Made by a program: the position numbers and the translations under genes
Assembly: GCF_002868735.1 (NCBI RefSeq)
Contig: NZ_CP025611.1
Span: 2,536,501-2,600,500 of the forward strand
Reading direction: 5' to 3'
Source of the DNA: Niveispirillum cyanobacteriorum
Lineage (GTDB): Bacteria > Pseudomonadota > Alphaproteobacteria > Azospirillales > Azospirillaceae
DNA: 64,000 nucleotides
In this document: positions 26,823 to 34,998 of the stretch, in pieces
How positions within the stretch are numbered: position 1 is the first letter of the stretch
How the letters are laid out: each line of letters opens with the position of its first letter
The notes under the pieces: generated by a model
Seen by the model: the letters and a program-made list of their open reading frames with translations, nothing else
Told to the model about the DNA's origin: nothing
The model's database searches: none

Positions 26823-28049
26823 ATGCCGCCCCAAGCTGACGCCGGCACCATAGCCGGCACCCTAGACGGCGATGTGACGCCGGACAATCCCGGCCTTGAT
26901 GCCGCCAGCCTGTTCGGCGGTGGCAAGCCCGTCATTCTGCAGGTGATCCCCACCCTGGTCACGGGCGGTGCGGAACGCGGCTGCATCGACATGGCCGCTG
27001 CTATTCAGCGCGCGGGCGGCACGGCCATCGTGGTTTCCGCCGGTGGACAGATGGCGCGTGAGTTGGACCGGTATGGCGCCAAGCATATCCAGTTGCCGGT
27101 GCAGTCGAAAAACCCGCTGACCATGCGGCGCAACGCAGCCAGGCTGACGGACATCATCAAGCAGCATGGCGTCGATCTGATCCATGCCCGCTCCCGCGCG
27201 CCGGCCTGGAGCGCCTATTGGGCGTCCAAACGCGCCGACATCCCGTTCGTCACCACCTTCCACGCGCCCTATAATTTCAAGGGTCGGGTGAAGAAATGGT
27301 ACAACAGCGTCATGGCCAAGGCCGACCGAATCATCGCCGTGTCGGGTTTCGTCTATGAGCATGTGGCCACGGAGTATGGCGTTGGGGCGGACCGGCTGCG
27401 CCTGATCCATCGCGGTGTCGATGTCGATATCATGTCGCCCGACAAGGTGACCCAGGCCCGCATGGCGCAGTTGATCCAGCAATGGCGCCTGCCGGAGGAT
27501 CAGCGCATCGTGCTGCTGCCCGGTCGCCTGACCCGCTGGAAGGGGCAGGGGGTGCTGATCGAGGCCATATCACGCCTGGGGCGCAGCGATGTACGCGCCG
27601 TTCTGGTCGGTGATGAACAGGGCCGCGACCATTATCGCCAGGAACTGGAAGATCATATCCGCCGCCTGAACCTGGGCGGGCAGGTCACCATCGCCGGCCA
27701 CTGCAACGACATGGCAGCGGCCTATATGCTGTCCGACGTGGTGGTGAATGCGTCGATCGAACCCGAAGCCTTTGGCCGCGTGATCGCAGAGGCCCAGGCC
27801 ATGGGCCGCCCGGTGATCGTGTCCGACCTCGGCGCGGTAAAGGAAACCGTGATCAACGGCGAAACCGGCCTGGTGGTGCCCCCCAACGATCCCGACGCCC
27901 TGGCCGGCGCCATCCGCGCCGCCCTCGACCTGGACCCGCTGCAGCGTCAGGCGGTAGGCCTGGACGGCATGCGTCATGTGCGGGCAAACTTCACCAAGGC
28001 CGGTATGTGCGCCGCCACTCTGGCGGTCTATGCAGAGCTGTTGGGTTGA
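26823..28049 (+). CDS. Glycosyltransferase family 4
   Basis: The 408-residue product is a GT-B fold glycosyltransferase: an N-terminal ILQVIPTLVTGGAERG strand-loop, a middle domain with VLLPGRLTRWKGQGVLIEAI, and the C-terminal donor-sugar motif EPEAFGRVIAEAQAMGRPVI with the E-x7-E pair. GT4 enzymes of this layout make lipopolysaccharide or exopolysaccharide. No other surface-sugar genes surround it, so the acceptor is unknown. The first 40 residues before ILQV are poorly ordered and the start is uncertain; no good ribosome-binding site precedes ATG 26823. Confidence 0.85.
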   Translation: MPPQADAGTIAGTLDGDVTPDNPGLDAASLFGGGKPVILQVIPTLVTGGAERGCIDMAAAIQRAGGTAIVVSAGGQMARELDRYGAKHIQLPVQSKNPLTMRRNAARLTDIIKQHGVDLIHARSRAPAWSAYWASKRADIPFVTTFHAPYNFKGRVKKWYNSVMAKADRIIAVSGFVYEHVATEYGVGADRLRLIHRGVDVDIMSPDKVTQARMAQLIQQWRLPEDQRIVLLPGRLTRWKGQGVLIEAISRLGRSDVRAVLVGDEQGRDHYRQELEDHIRRLNLGGQVTIAGHCNDMAAAYMLSDVVVNASIEPEAFGRVIAEAQAMGRPVIVSDLGAVKETVINGETGLVVPPNDPDALAGAIRAALDLDPLQRQAVGLDGMRHVRANFTKAGMCAATLAVYAELLG

Positions 28050-28413
28050 ATAGCCTGTCAGGAAAGCCGTTCAGAGCACGATCAGTGATTGGAACTCCTG
28101 CATTTACGGTCGGTATCTGATACCATCGGTCCATTCTCACCCAAATCACGTCCTCCGGCTGTCGATGCCGCCGCCATTCGGAGCGTGTGGAGCCGTTGCC
28201 CGTGAAACACCGCCCAGTTTTGTGTTGCATAATGTTTCATAAGGGCATCACGAAACCGGGTTTGTGCATTTTTCCCCGCCTGAATCCCGCCTTGATTACC
28301 GTGTAAGCAGCAACTCCGTCCAAGGGGCGAACCGCCCGGCCTTGCCTAGTGCCGGCTTTTTTGCTCTAAGGATGGCTCCATATATCCGCTGGCGTTATCC
28401 GGGTGGTCTTCCC
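28050..28413. other. Intergenic region between glycosyltransferase and DUF3576 genes
   Basis: No gene is convincing in these 364 bp. It contains the exact palindrome GGTATC-T-GATACC at 28112-28124, and an AT-richer stretch around 28217-28262 (TTGCATAATGTTTCATAAG) that could hold the promoter of the DUF3576-leuS-lptE-holA unit. A terminator-like hairpin with six T follows at 28336-28362. The - strand frame here overlaps the glycosyltransferase 3' end and looks random. Confidence 0.45.
28336..28362 (+). terminator. Weak terminator or attenuator-like hairpin
   Basis: CCGGC (28336-28340) and GCCGG (28351-28355) form a 5-bp stem with a 10-nt loop, followed by a run of six T at 28357-28362. It may end the glycosyltransferase transcript, or attenuate the downstream DUF3576 gene if the promoter is upstream. 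Confidence 0.4.
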
Positions 28414-28932
28414 ATGTCCTTGCGTGCCCTGTCCGTGATTGGTCGTTCCGCCCTGTTGGGCGCCCTGGCGCTGGGTCTTTCCGGCTGCGGCGCGCTGGAC
28501 AGCCTGGGTTTCGGCGGGGAGCCTGAGGCCCCCAACACCCAGATCCTGCGCCAGAACAATGGCGGGGCGGCAGGCATGAACGCCGCTGCCCGCCCGGCCG
28601 GCACCGTGACGGTCAACGCCTTCCTGTGGCGCGCTGCCCTGGACACCGTGACCTTCATGCCGCTGGTTCAGGCCGACCCCTATGGCGGCGTCATCCTGAC
28701 CGACTGGTACAGCCCGCCGGCCACGCCAAGCGAGCGGTTCAAGGTCAATCTCTACATCCTGGACGCAGCCCTGCGTGCCGATGGCGTGCGCGCCACCGTG
28801 TTCCGCCAGGAACTGAAGAACGGTGTATGGATCGACGCGCCGGTGACGGCGGAAACCGGCACGCAGCTGGAAGACACGATCCTGACCCGCGCCCGTCAGC
28901 TACGTCAGCAGTCGGCTGCGCCCAGCAACTGA
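28414..28932 (+). CDS. DUF3576 lipoprotein
   Basis: The 172-residue product has a lipoprotein signal peptide (LGALALGLSGC, lipobox cysteine at residue 25 region) and the DUF3576 pattern VNAFLWRAALDTVTFMPLVQADPYGGVILTDWY. Such proteins are conserved directly upstream of leuS in many alphaproteobacteria; the function is unknown, but the site beside lptE suggests a cell-envelope role. The ATG at 28414 is chosen so the signal peptide is N-terminal, with GGGTGG about 8 nt upstream. It is the first gene of the leuS-lptE-holA unit by position, though hairpins follow it. Confidence 0.85.
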   Translation: MSLRALSVIGRSALLGALALGLSGCGALDSLGFGGEPEAPNTQILRQNNGGAAGMNAAARPAGTVTVNAFLWRAALDTVTFMPLVQADPYGGVILTDWYSPPATPSERFKVNLYILDAALRADGVRATVFRQELKNGVWIDAPVTAETGTQLEDTILTRARQLRQQSAAPSN

Positions 28933-28967
28933 TCCCGTTTTCCGGCAGTTTGCGGTTCAGCCATGCC

Positions 28968-28989
28968 AAGGCCGGCCTTCGCCGGCCTT
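28968..28989 (+). terminator. Perfect stem-loop after the DUF3576 gene
   Basis: AAGGCCGGC-CTTC-GCCGGCCTT is a 9-bp perfect stem with a four-base loop. No T-run follows, so it may be an RNA-stability or weak pausing element rather than a full terminator. It lies between the DUF3576 stop and leuS. Confidence 0.5.
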
Positions 28990-29043
28990 CGGCGTTTATG
29001 ATAGTGATCGCAGAGCGATATTCCGAGCCGCCGGGCATCGGCC

Positions 29044-29087
29044 CCTGTCACGGGTGACGCCCGGCGAAGCGACACCCGTTCGACAGG
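29044..29087 (+). promoter_or_regulatory. leuS leader hairpin pairing the Shine-Dalgarno region
   Basis: CCTGTC-A-CGGGTG (29044-29056) pairs with CACCCG-TTC-GACAGG (29073-29087), giving a 12-bp interrupted stem. The right arm contains ACAGG, the only Shine-Dalgarno-like sequence before the leuS ATG at 29097, so it is base-paired in the folded leader. This would make leuS translation depend on opening the hairpin. The sequence is seen; the control role is inferred. Confidence 0.5.
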
Positions 29088-29096
29088 TTCCGACCC

Positions 29097-31682
29097 ATGT
29101 CCCGCTATAATGTCCGCGAAACCGAAGCCAAGTGGCAGTCCGTCTGGGAAGAACGCCGCAGCTTCGCCGTCACCGCCGATCCGTCCAAGCCCAAGACCTA
29201 TGTGCTGGAGATGTTCCCCTATCCGTCGGGGCGCATCCATATGGGCCATGTGCGCAACTATACCATCGGCGACGTGATCGCCCGCTATAAGCGGTCCAAG
29301 GGTTTCAACGTCCTGCACCCGATGGGCTGGGATGCGTTCGGCCTGCCGGCGGAAAACGCCGCGCTGGAGCGCAACACCCATCCCGGTACCTGGACCTATG
29401 AGAACATCAAGGCCATGCGTGGCCAGTTGAAGACCATGGGTCTGGCCATCGACTGGGACCGCGAGATCGCCACCTGCCGGCCGGAATATTACCGGTTCGA
29501 ACAGAAGATGTTCCTGGATTTCCTGAAGGCGGGCCTCGCCTATCGCAAGGAAAGCTGGGTCAACTGGGACCCCGTGGACAACACCGTTCTGGCCAATGAG
29601 CAGGTGATCGACGGGCGCGGCTGGCGCACCGGCGCCCTGGTGGAAAAGCGCAAGCTCTCCCAGTGGTTCCTGAAGATCACGCATTTCGCGGACGAGCTGC
29701 TGTCGGCCATCACCACGCTGGATCGCTGGCCGGAAAAAGTCCGCATCATGCAGGAGAACTGGATCGGCAAGTCCACGGGCTGCCGCTTCTTCTTCCAGCT
29801 TTCCGATGGGCACGCCGATCTGGAGGTGTTCACCACCCGGCCCGACACGCTGTTCGGTGCATCCTTCGTGGCGATCAGCCCCAACCATCCGCTGGCTGGC
29901 AAGCTGGCCGAGAGCGATGCGGGTCTGGCCGAGTTCATCGCCGAATGCAACCGCATGGGCACCAGCGAAGCCACGCTGGAACAGGCGGAAAAGAAGGGCT
30001 GGCGCACGCCAGTGACGGCGGAACATCCCTTCGTCAAGGGCTGGAACCTGCCCGTCTATGTTGCCAACTTCGTGCTGATGGAATATGGCACGGGCGCCAT
30101 CTTCGGCTGCCCCGCCCATGATCAGCGCGACCTGGACTTCGCGCGTAAGTACGACTTGCCCGTGAAGCCCGTGGTGGTGCCCGATGGCGAGGACCCTGCC
30201 GCCTTCGCTGTGGGGAATGAGGCCTATACCGGCCCCGGCAGCATCCGCAATTCCGACTTCCTGGACGGTCTGTCCGTGGAAGAGGGCAAGAAGGCCGCCG
30301 TCGCAAAGATTGAGAGCTTGGCCCGCGGGCAGGGGACGACCATGTTCCGCCTGCGCGACTGGGGCGTTTCGCGTCAGCGCTACTGGGGCTGCCCCATCCC
30401 CATCATCCATTGCCCGGATTGCGGCGTGGTGCCGGTGCCGGAAGACCAGCTTCCCGTCACCCTGCCCGCCGACGTCACCTTCGACGCCGCCGGCAACCCG
30501 CTGGCCCGCCATGCCACCTGGAAGCATGTCAAATGCCCCTGCTGCGGCAAGGATGCGGAGCGGGAGACGGATACGTTCGACACGTTCATCGAGTCGAGCT
30601 GGTATTTCCTGCGCTTTGCCGACCCGCGTAACGAGCAGGTGGCCTTCGACAAGGAGCTGGTGAAATACTGGCTGCCCGTCGATAACTATATCGGCGGCAT
30701 CGAGCATGCGGTTCTGCACCTGCTCTATTCCCGCTTCTGGACCCGCGCCCTGTCCCATGTCGGCTATCTGGACTTGCCGGAACCGTTCGGTGGCCTGTTC
30801 ACCCAGGGAATGGTGACGCACGCCACGTTCCAGGATGCCGATGGCAAGTGGGTCTTCCCCGTGGATGTGGATATCCAGGGGACCAAGGCCACAAAGATCG
30901 CCGACGGCTCCCCCGTCACGGTCGGCCCCGTCATCAAGATGTCGAAGTCCAAGAAGAATGTCGTGGACCCGGAGGGCATCATCGGCAGCTATGGCGCCGA
31001 TGCCGCCCGCCTGTTCATGATGTCCGACAGCCCGCCTGACCGCGATCTGGAATGGACCGAGGCCGGTATTGATGGCGCCTGGCGCTATATCAACCGCCTG
31101 TGGCGTCTGGTGACGGAGCCGGGCTTTGCCCTGCCTGCCGCCGGTACCGCGGCCCCGAATAGCTTCGGCGCCGATGCCACCGCCCTGCGCCGCGCCGCAC
31201 ACAAGGCGGCGGCGGCGGTGGGTGAGGATATTGAGGGCTACCGCTTCAACAGCTCTGTTGCCAAGCTGCGCACCTTCACCAACGCACTGGGCGATGCCCT
31301 GTCCAAGATGGCGGCCAAGGGCGAGGTACCGGCGGACGAGGCCTGGGCCGCGCGTGAGGCGCTGGAATATATGGCGCAGATCGTTCAGCCCGTGATGCCG
31401 CATCTGGCACAGCAGATGTGGGAAGAGCTGAGCCATGGCGACCTGCTGGTCGACCGGAACTGGCCTGTATCCGATCCCGCCCTGCTGGTGGATGACAGCG
31501 CAACCGTGGCCGTACAGGTCAATGGCAAGCTGCGCGCCACCCTGACCCTGGCTCGCGACTGCGCCGAAGCCGTGGCGCGGGAGGCGGCCCTGGCCGACGC
31601 GAATGTGCAGCGTGCCATGGACGGCAAGGAACCGCGCAAGATCATCGTGGTGCCGAACCGCATTGTGAATATTGTTGTATGA
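29097..31682 (+). CDS. leuS: Leucyl-tRNA synthetase
   Basis: LeuS charges tRNA-Leu. The 861-residue product has the HIGH-type motif HMGH at 48-51 in MFPYPSGRIHMGHVRNYTI, the CP1 editing domain (about 225-420) with TRPDTLFGASF, and KMSKS at 614-618. Length is that of the bacterial enzyme. It is preceded by the DUF3576 lipoprotein gene and followed by lptE and holA, the standard alphaproteobacterial order. A hairpin lies immediately upstream and a large inverted repeat immediately downstream; both touch ribosome-binding sites. Confidence 0.97.
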   Translation: MSRYNVRETEAKWQSVWEERRSFAVTADPSKPKTYVLEMFPYPSGRIHMGHVRNYTIGDVIARYKRSKGFNVLHPMGWDAFGLPAENAALERNTHPGTWTYENIKAMRGQLKTMGLAIDWDREIATCRPEYYRFEQKMFLDFLKAGLAYRKESWVNWDPVDNTVLANEQVIDGRGWRTGALVEKRKLSQWFLKITHFADELLSAITTLDRWPEKVRIMQENWIGKSTGCRFFFQLSDGHADLEVFTTRPDTLFGASFVAISPNHPLAGKLAESDAGLAEFIAECNRMGTSEATLEQAEKKGWRTPVTAEHPFVKGWNLPVYVANFVLMEYGTGAIFGCPAHDQRDLDFARKYDLPVKPVVVPDGEDPAAFAVGNEAYTGPGSIRNSDFLDGLSVEEGKKAAVAKIESLARGQGTTMFRLRDWGVSRQRYWGCPIPIIHCPDCGVVPVPEDQLPVTLPADVTFDAAGNPLARHATWKHVKCPCCGKDAERETDTFDTFIESSWYFLRFADPRNEQVAFDKELVKYWLPVDNYIGGIEHAVLHLLYSRFWTRALSHVGYLDLPEPFGGLFTQGMVTHATFQDADGKWVFPVDVDIQGTKATKIADGSPVTVGPVIKMSKSKKNVVDPEGIIGSYGADAARLFMMSDSPPDRDLEWTEAGIDGAWRYINRLWRLVTEPGFALPAAGTAAPNSFGADATALRRAAHKAAAAVGEDIEGYRFNSSVAKLRTFTNALGDALSKMAAKGEVPADEAWAAREALEYMAQIVQPVMPHLAQQMWEELSHGDLLVDRNWPVSDPALLVDDSATVAVQVNGKLRATLTLARDCAEAVAREAALADANVQRAMDGKEPRKIIVVPNRIVNIVV

Positions 31683-31698
31683 GTAAAGGGGTCGGGAG

Positions 31699-31781
31699 GT
31701 TGAGGCTTGGTTCAACCTTCTGGCCTGTTTTCCGCAGGTTCTTGGCTAAAGAGCCGCAATTTTCTTGAACCAAGCCTCAAC
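31699..31781 (+). repeat. 17-bp inverted repeat enclosing two hairpins between leuS and lptE
   Basis: GTTGAGGCTTGGTTCAA at 31699-31715 is the exact reverse complement of the sequence at 31765-31781. The 49-nt interior can form GGCCTG-CAGGTT (31722-31740) and TGGCT-AGCCG (31743-31756) hairpins, giving a three-way-junction shape. The right arm ends next to GAGG, the likely ribosome-binding site of lptE (start 31792). Folding is predicted by eye only. Confidence 0.65.
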
Positions 31782-31791
31782 GAGGCGTGCC

Positions 31792-32313
31792 ATGGCCCAG
31801 CATTTACCCCGTCTTGCCACCGTCCTGCTGCTGGCCCTGATGCCGGCGGTCCTAGGGGCCTGCGGTTTCAAGCCGGTCTATGGCACAGCGTCCCATGACA
31901 GCGCCGTGGGTGCTGCGCTTGCCAATGTGCAGATCGACCCGATCGTTGACCGCAATGGCCAGGTCCTGCGTAATAACCTGATCGACCGGTTCTATACCGA
32001 TGGCCGGCCCGCCAATGCCCGTTACCGCCTGGCCGTCGCCCTGTCCGCGACGGAGGAGGAGCTGGGCATTCAGAAGGATGCGACCGCCACCCGTGCGCGG
32101 CTGCGCCTGCAGGCCAGTTACGAGCTGATTGAGATCAGCACGGGCCAGGTGGTCTATCGTACCTTCTCCCGCTCCATCGTCAGCTTTAACCTGCTGGACA
32201 GCCAGTTTGCCGTGCTGGCCACGCGCCAGGACGCCTATGATCGTGGCCTGACCGAGCTGGCGGACGATATCCGCACGCGCCTGTCGCTCTATTTCGCGCG
32301 CGACAAGCAGTAA
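31792..32313 (+). CDS. lptE: LPS-assembly lipoprotein LptE
   Basis: LptE is the outer-membrane lipoprotein that plugs the LptD barrel and helps deliver LPS to the surface. The 173-residue product has a lipoprotein signal with the box LGAC at about residue 21 and the LptE-like CGFKPVYG and TARLRLQASYEL-type strands (RARLRLQASYELIE, YRTFSRS, DDIRTRLSLYF). The ATG at 31792 follows GAGG at 31782-31785. It sits between leuS and holA as in most alphaproteobacteria. The preceding large inverted repeat may modulate its translation. Confidence 0.88.
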   Translation: MAQHLPRLATVLLLALMPAVLGACGFKPVYGTASHDSAVGAALANVQIDPIVDRNGQVLRNNLIDRFYTDGRPANARYRLAVALSATEEELGIQKDATATRARLRLQASYELIEISTGQVVYRTFSRSIVSFNLLDSQFAVLATRQDAYDRGLTELADDIRTRLSLYFARDKQ

Positions 32314-32325
32314 GGGGAGGGGGCG

Positions 32326-33357
32326 TTGAAGGTTCAGCCGAAAAACGCCGACGCCTTCGCCAAGCGCCCGCCGCCGGCCACGCGGCTGGTCCTGCTCTAC
32401 GGTCCCGATGCCGGCCTTGTGCGCGAACGGGCCAAAACCGCCGCACAATCGGCCTGTCCCGACCTGTCCGACCCGTTCCGCGTGACGGAGATGAAGGCCG
32501 ATCAGGTGACCGCCGACCCGGCCCGCCTGAGCGATGAACTGTCAGCCATGGCGCTCACTGGCGGGCGGCGCGTGGTGCGGGTGCGCGACGCCGATGACAA
32601 GCTGGCAGTGACCGTCTCTGCTCTGCTGAAGGCCTTTCCCGGCGGCGACACGCTGCTGGTGATCGAGGCGGGGGAACTGGACGCCCGGTCCAAGCTGCGC
32701 AAGGCGGTGGAGGATGCGGGCGACATTGCCGGCGCCATCGCCTGTTATGTCGAGGGCGAGGAAGAACTGGCCGGCACCATCGGTCGCATGATGGCCGATC
32801 ACGGCCTGCAGATCGATCCGGACGCCCGCGACTGGCTGGCCGGCAATCTGGTCGGCGACCGCTCCATGGCGCGGGGCGAGATCGACAAGCTGGCGCTCTA
32901 TATGCTGGGGCAGAAGCGGGTGACCCTGGAGGATGCCCGCGCCGTGATCGGCGACAGCGCAGCCCTCGACCTGGATGAACCGGCCCAGGCGGCGGCGGGC
33001 GGCGATATGGCGGAGGTAGACCGGTCCTTGCGCCGTCTCTATGCGGATGGCACCGCCACCGTGGCGATCCTGCGGGCCGCCCAGCGCTATTTCCAGCGCC
33101 TGCACATGGCCGTGGCCCATGTCGCCAAGGGGCAAACGCCCCAGGCCGCCGTAAAGGCCCTGCGCCCACCCGTTTTCTTCAAGCTGGAACCCATCCTGAC
33201 CGCCCAGATCCGCAACTGGACCCTGCCCAAGCTGCATCAGGCGCTGGACAGGCTGCAGGAGGCAGAGGCGGAGTGCAAACGCACCCATATGCCGGACGAA
33301 ACCATCTGCTCGCGCGCCTTCTTCCAACTGGCACAGCTGGCACGGCGGCCCAACTGA
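32326..33357 (+). CDS. holA: DNA polymerase III delta subunit
   Basis: HolA is the clamp-loader subunit that opens the beta clamp. The 343-residue product begins with a TTG preceded by GGGGAGGGGG, a strong ribosome-binding site, and carries LVLLYGPDAGLVRERA, the Walker-A-like N-terminal strand of the delta family, and GGRRVVRVRDAD and LRAAQRYFQRLHMAVAH in the C-terminal domain. It follows lptE by 12 bp and is presumably translationally coupled. Nothing is unusual. Confidence 0.9.
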   Translation: MKVQPKNADAFAKRPPPATRLVLLYGPDAGLVRERAKTAAQSACPDLSDPFRVTEMKADQVTADPARLSDELSAMALTGGRRVVRVRDADDKLAVTVSALLKAFPGGDTLLVIEAGELDARSKLRKAVEDAGDIAGAIACYVEGEEELAGTIGRMMADHGLQIDPDARDWLAGNLVGDRSMARGEIDKLALYMLGQKRVTLEDARAVIGDSAALDLDEPAQAAAGGDMAEVDRSLRRLYADGTATVAILRAAQRYFQRLHMAVAHVAKGQTPQAAVKALRPPVFFKLEPILTAQIRNWTLPKLHQALDRLQEAEAECKRTHMPDETICSRAFFQLAQLARRPN

Positions 33358-33386
33358 TCCCCTGAAACGGCGATGGAGAGCCCCCC

Positions 33387-34067
33387 ATGAACATCATCAT
33401 GCTGCTCTATCCCCGCCTGACCCAACTGGACCTGACCGGCCCGTTTGAGGTGTTTGCCCGCCTTCCGGATGTGACGATCATTCTGGCCGCCAAGAGCCTC
33501 GATCCCGTGACCGACAGCGGCGGCCTGCGCCTGCTGCCCACGCACACACTGACCAACGCACCCCAGGCCGATATCCTGTTCGTGCCGGGCGGACCAGGGC
33601 AGCTCGACCTGATGGACGATACCGAGGTGCTGGATTTCCTGCGCGCGCAGGCGGCAGGGGCGGGGTATGTAACCTCGGTCTGTACAGGCTCCCTGGTGCT
33701 TGCCGCCGCCGGCCTTTTGAAGGGCTACCGCGCCACCTGTCACTGGATGTCGCTGGAGCAGCTTGCCCTGTTCGGCTGTACGCCCTGCGACGACCGCGTG
33801 GTGGTAGATCGCAACCGCGTCACCGGCGGCGGCGTCACGTCGGGCATCGATTTCGCCCTGCACCTGGCGGCATTGCTGTTCAATCAGGAGCGCGCCGAAC
33901 GCATCCAGCTCTCCATGGAATACGACCCCGCCCCACCCTTCAGCAGCGGCCACCCAAACAGCGCCGATCCGGCAATCGTGGAGGCAATGCGGGCGCGGGC
34001 GTCAGGGCTGCAGGAGAAACGCTGGGCAGCCGCGAGGGCGGCAGCGGCGCGGTTGGGGAAAGGCTGA
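33387..34067 (+). CDS. DJ-1/PfpI family protein (isonitrile hydratase-like)
   Basis: The 226-residue protein has a flavodoxin-like DJ-1/PfpI fold with Glu21 in LDLTGPFEVFA and a nucleophile-elbow Cys99 in TSVCTGSLVLAAAGLLKGYRATCHW. This spacing resembles isonitrile hydratase (InhA) and ThiJ-like proteins. The substrate is unknown. GGAGAG precedes the ATG by about 8 nt. It follows holA by 29 bp in the same direction, so it might be read through, but the family has no known role with the clamp loader. Confidence 0.8.
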   Translation: MNIIMLLYPRLTQLDLTGPFEVFARLPDVTIILAAKSLDPVTDSGGLRLLPTHTLTNAPQADILFVPGGPGQLDLMDDTEVLDFLRAQAAGAGYVTSVCTGSLVLAAAGLLKGYRATCHWMSLEQLALFGCTPCDDRVVVDRNRVTGGGVTSGIDFALHLAALLFNQERAERIQLSMEYDPAPPFSSGHPNSADPAIVEAMRARASGLQEKRWAAARAAAARLGKG

Positions 34068-34119
34068 CCATCCGACAAAAATTCGTGAGGGCGAACAAGA
34101 ATTTGTGGCGCAGTCGCGT

Positions 34120-34503
34120 TTACGCCGCCACCCGATGCCCCGCCGCCGTCAGGGCCGTGATCGCCGCCTCCAGCGTCTCTGCCCGCACCAGGATGTAATC
34201 CGTGTCGTAGGTGGCGATGGCGAACAGGCTGATGCCGGCATCGGCCAGCGGGGCTGTCAGGGCGGCCAGGATGCCGGTCAGGGCGAAATCCAGGGGTCCT
34301 TGCACCTTCAACGCCCGCCACGGTCCCACGGCTGCCACATCGCCCGGAACGCGGCCTTGGCAGACCACAATGGACAGTTCCTCATCGGTGCGCGTGATGC
34401 TGACAAAGCCGGGACCCGCAGCCCAGGCGGGAAGGGGCGCGTCAGGGGCCAAACGGCAGACGGCCAGATGGTCAGGCAGCAGGGTCAGCGGCAGGGAGGG
34501 CAT
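34120..34503 (-). CDS. ACT-domain protein (CASTOR-like)
   Basis: The 127-residue product has two ACT-like halves: LPLTLLPDHLAVCRLAPDAPLP and VQGPLDFALTGILAALTAPLADAGISLFAIATYDTDYILV. This is the pattern of the small ACT7-type bacterial proteins related to CASTOR. Proteins of this sort bind small molecules, probably amino acids, but no target is known. It starts at the ATG that overlaps the stop of the upstream NTF2-like gene (TGATG), so the pair is translationally coupled. Confidence 0.7.
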   Translation of the reverse strand: MPSLPLTLLPDHLAVCRLAPDAPLPAWAAGPGFVSITRTDEELSIVVCQGRVPGDVAAVGPWRALKVQGPLDFALTGILAALTAPLADAGISLFAIATYDTDYILVRAETLEAAITALTAAGHRVAA

Positions 34504-34925
34504 CAGGCGCCCGCCGGCAGCTTCACAGGTTCCTCATAGGAGATCACCACCGATACGCGCCAGCCCGCATCCCTATCGCGGCGCAGGACATAGGAGGTGG
34601 AGAAGCGCATGATTTCCGCCCGGTCGGCAGAGCGCAGCAGCCACAGCACCTCTGCCCGCGCCAGATTCTCCCCGCAGGGCCAGGCCCAGACGGCTGCCGG
34701 CACCGGCCAGGCGAGGCCAATATGACGATAGGTATCCAGCATGCCATCGACATAGGCGCGCACGGCCTCCAGATCGCCATGCACAATCGGCTTCGCCGCC
34801 GTCAGGACCGTCAGCGGCTGATCGAACAGGGCCGCCACACGGTCTGTGTCATAGGCCGCAAAGGCCGCACTGTAGCCGTTGAAATAGGCGGCGGCTTCGG
34901 CGCCGATCTGGCTGCTGTCGGTCAT
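34503..34925 (-). CDS. NTF2/SnoaL-like protein
   Basis: The 140-residue product matches the cone-shaped NTF2-like fold: YFNGYSAAFAAYDTDRVAALFDQPLTVLTAAK followed by a conserved beta-rich half with RFSTSYVLRRDRDAGWRVSVVISYEEP. NTF2-like enzymes act as dehydratases, isomerases or small ligand binders, so no reaction can be assigned. It starts at 34925, just before the parAB terminator, and its end overlaps the ACT gene start by one base. Confidence 0.65.
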   Translation of the reverse strand: MTDSSQIGAEAAAYFNGYSAAFAAYDTDRVAALFDQPLTVLTAAKPIVHGDLEAVRAYVDGMLDTYRHIGLAWPVPAAVWAWPCGENLARAEVLWLLRSADRAEIMRFSTSYVLRRDRDAGWRVSVVISYEEPVKLPAGA

Positions 34926-34959
34926 TCTTCCCTCTGGATTGCTTGTTATCGTTGAAATG

Positions 34960-34992
34960 AAAAGGGCCGGAACGTGTCCCGCGTCCCGGCCC
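34960..34992 (-). terminator. Intrinsic terminator of parB
   Basis: GGGCCGG at 34964-34970 and CCGGCCC at 34986-34992 form a perfect 7-bp stem. Read on the - strand it runs into TTTTCATTTC. It follows the parB stop by 6 bp and separates parAB from the NTF2-like gene. Confidence 0.75.
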
Positions 34993-34998
34993 CCGATT

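Noticed and set aside
27991-28230. Small - strand frame of 79 codons overlapping the glycosyltransferase end
   Set aside because: No ribosome-binding site, Arg/Trp/Pro-rich product, and most of it lies over a confident gene or non-coding leader.
28050-28413. Possible T-box or amino-acid leader before the leuS unit
   Set aside because: No T-box sequence or specifier stem is visible, and T-box control of leuS is not expected in alphaproteobacteria.
28905-31715. A 936-residue open frame on the - strand opposite leuS
   Set aside because: It mirrors leuS codon by codon in a high-GC gene, has no recognisable domain and lacks a ribosome-binding site; it is a codon-bias shadow.
34077-34107. AAATTC...GAATTT symmetry between convergent genes
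   Set aside because: Arms are imperfect and AT-rich with no T-run, so it does not support a terminator or operator call.
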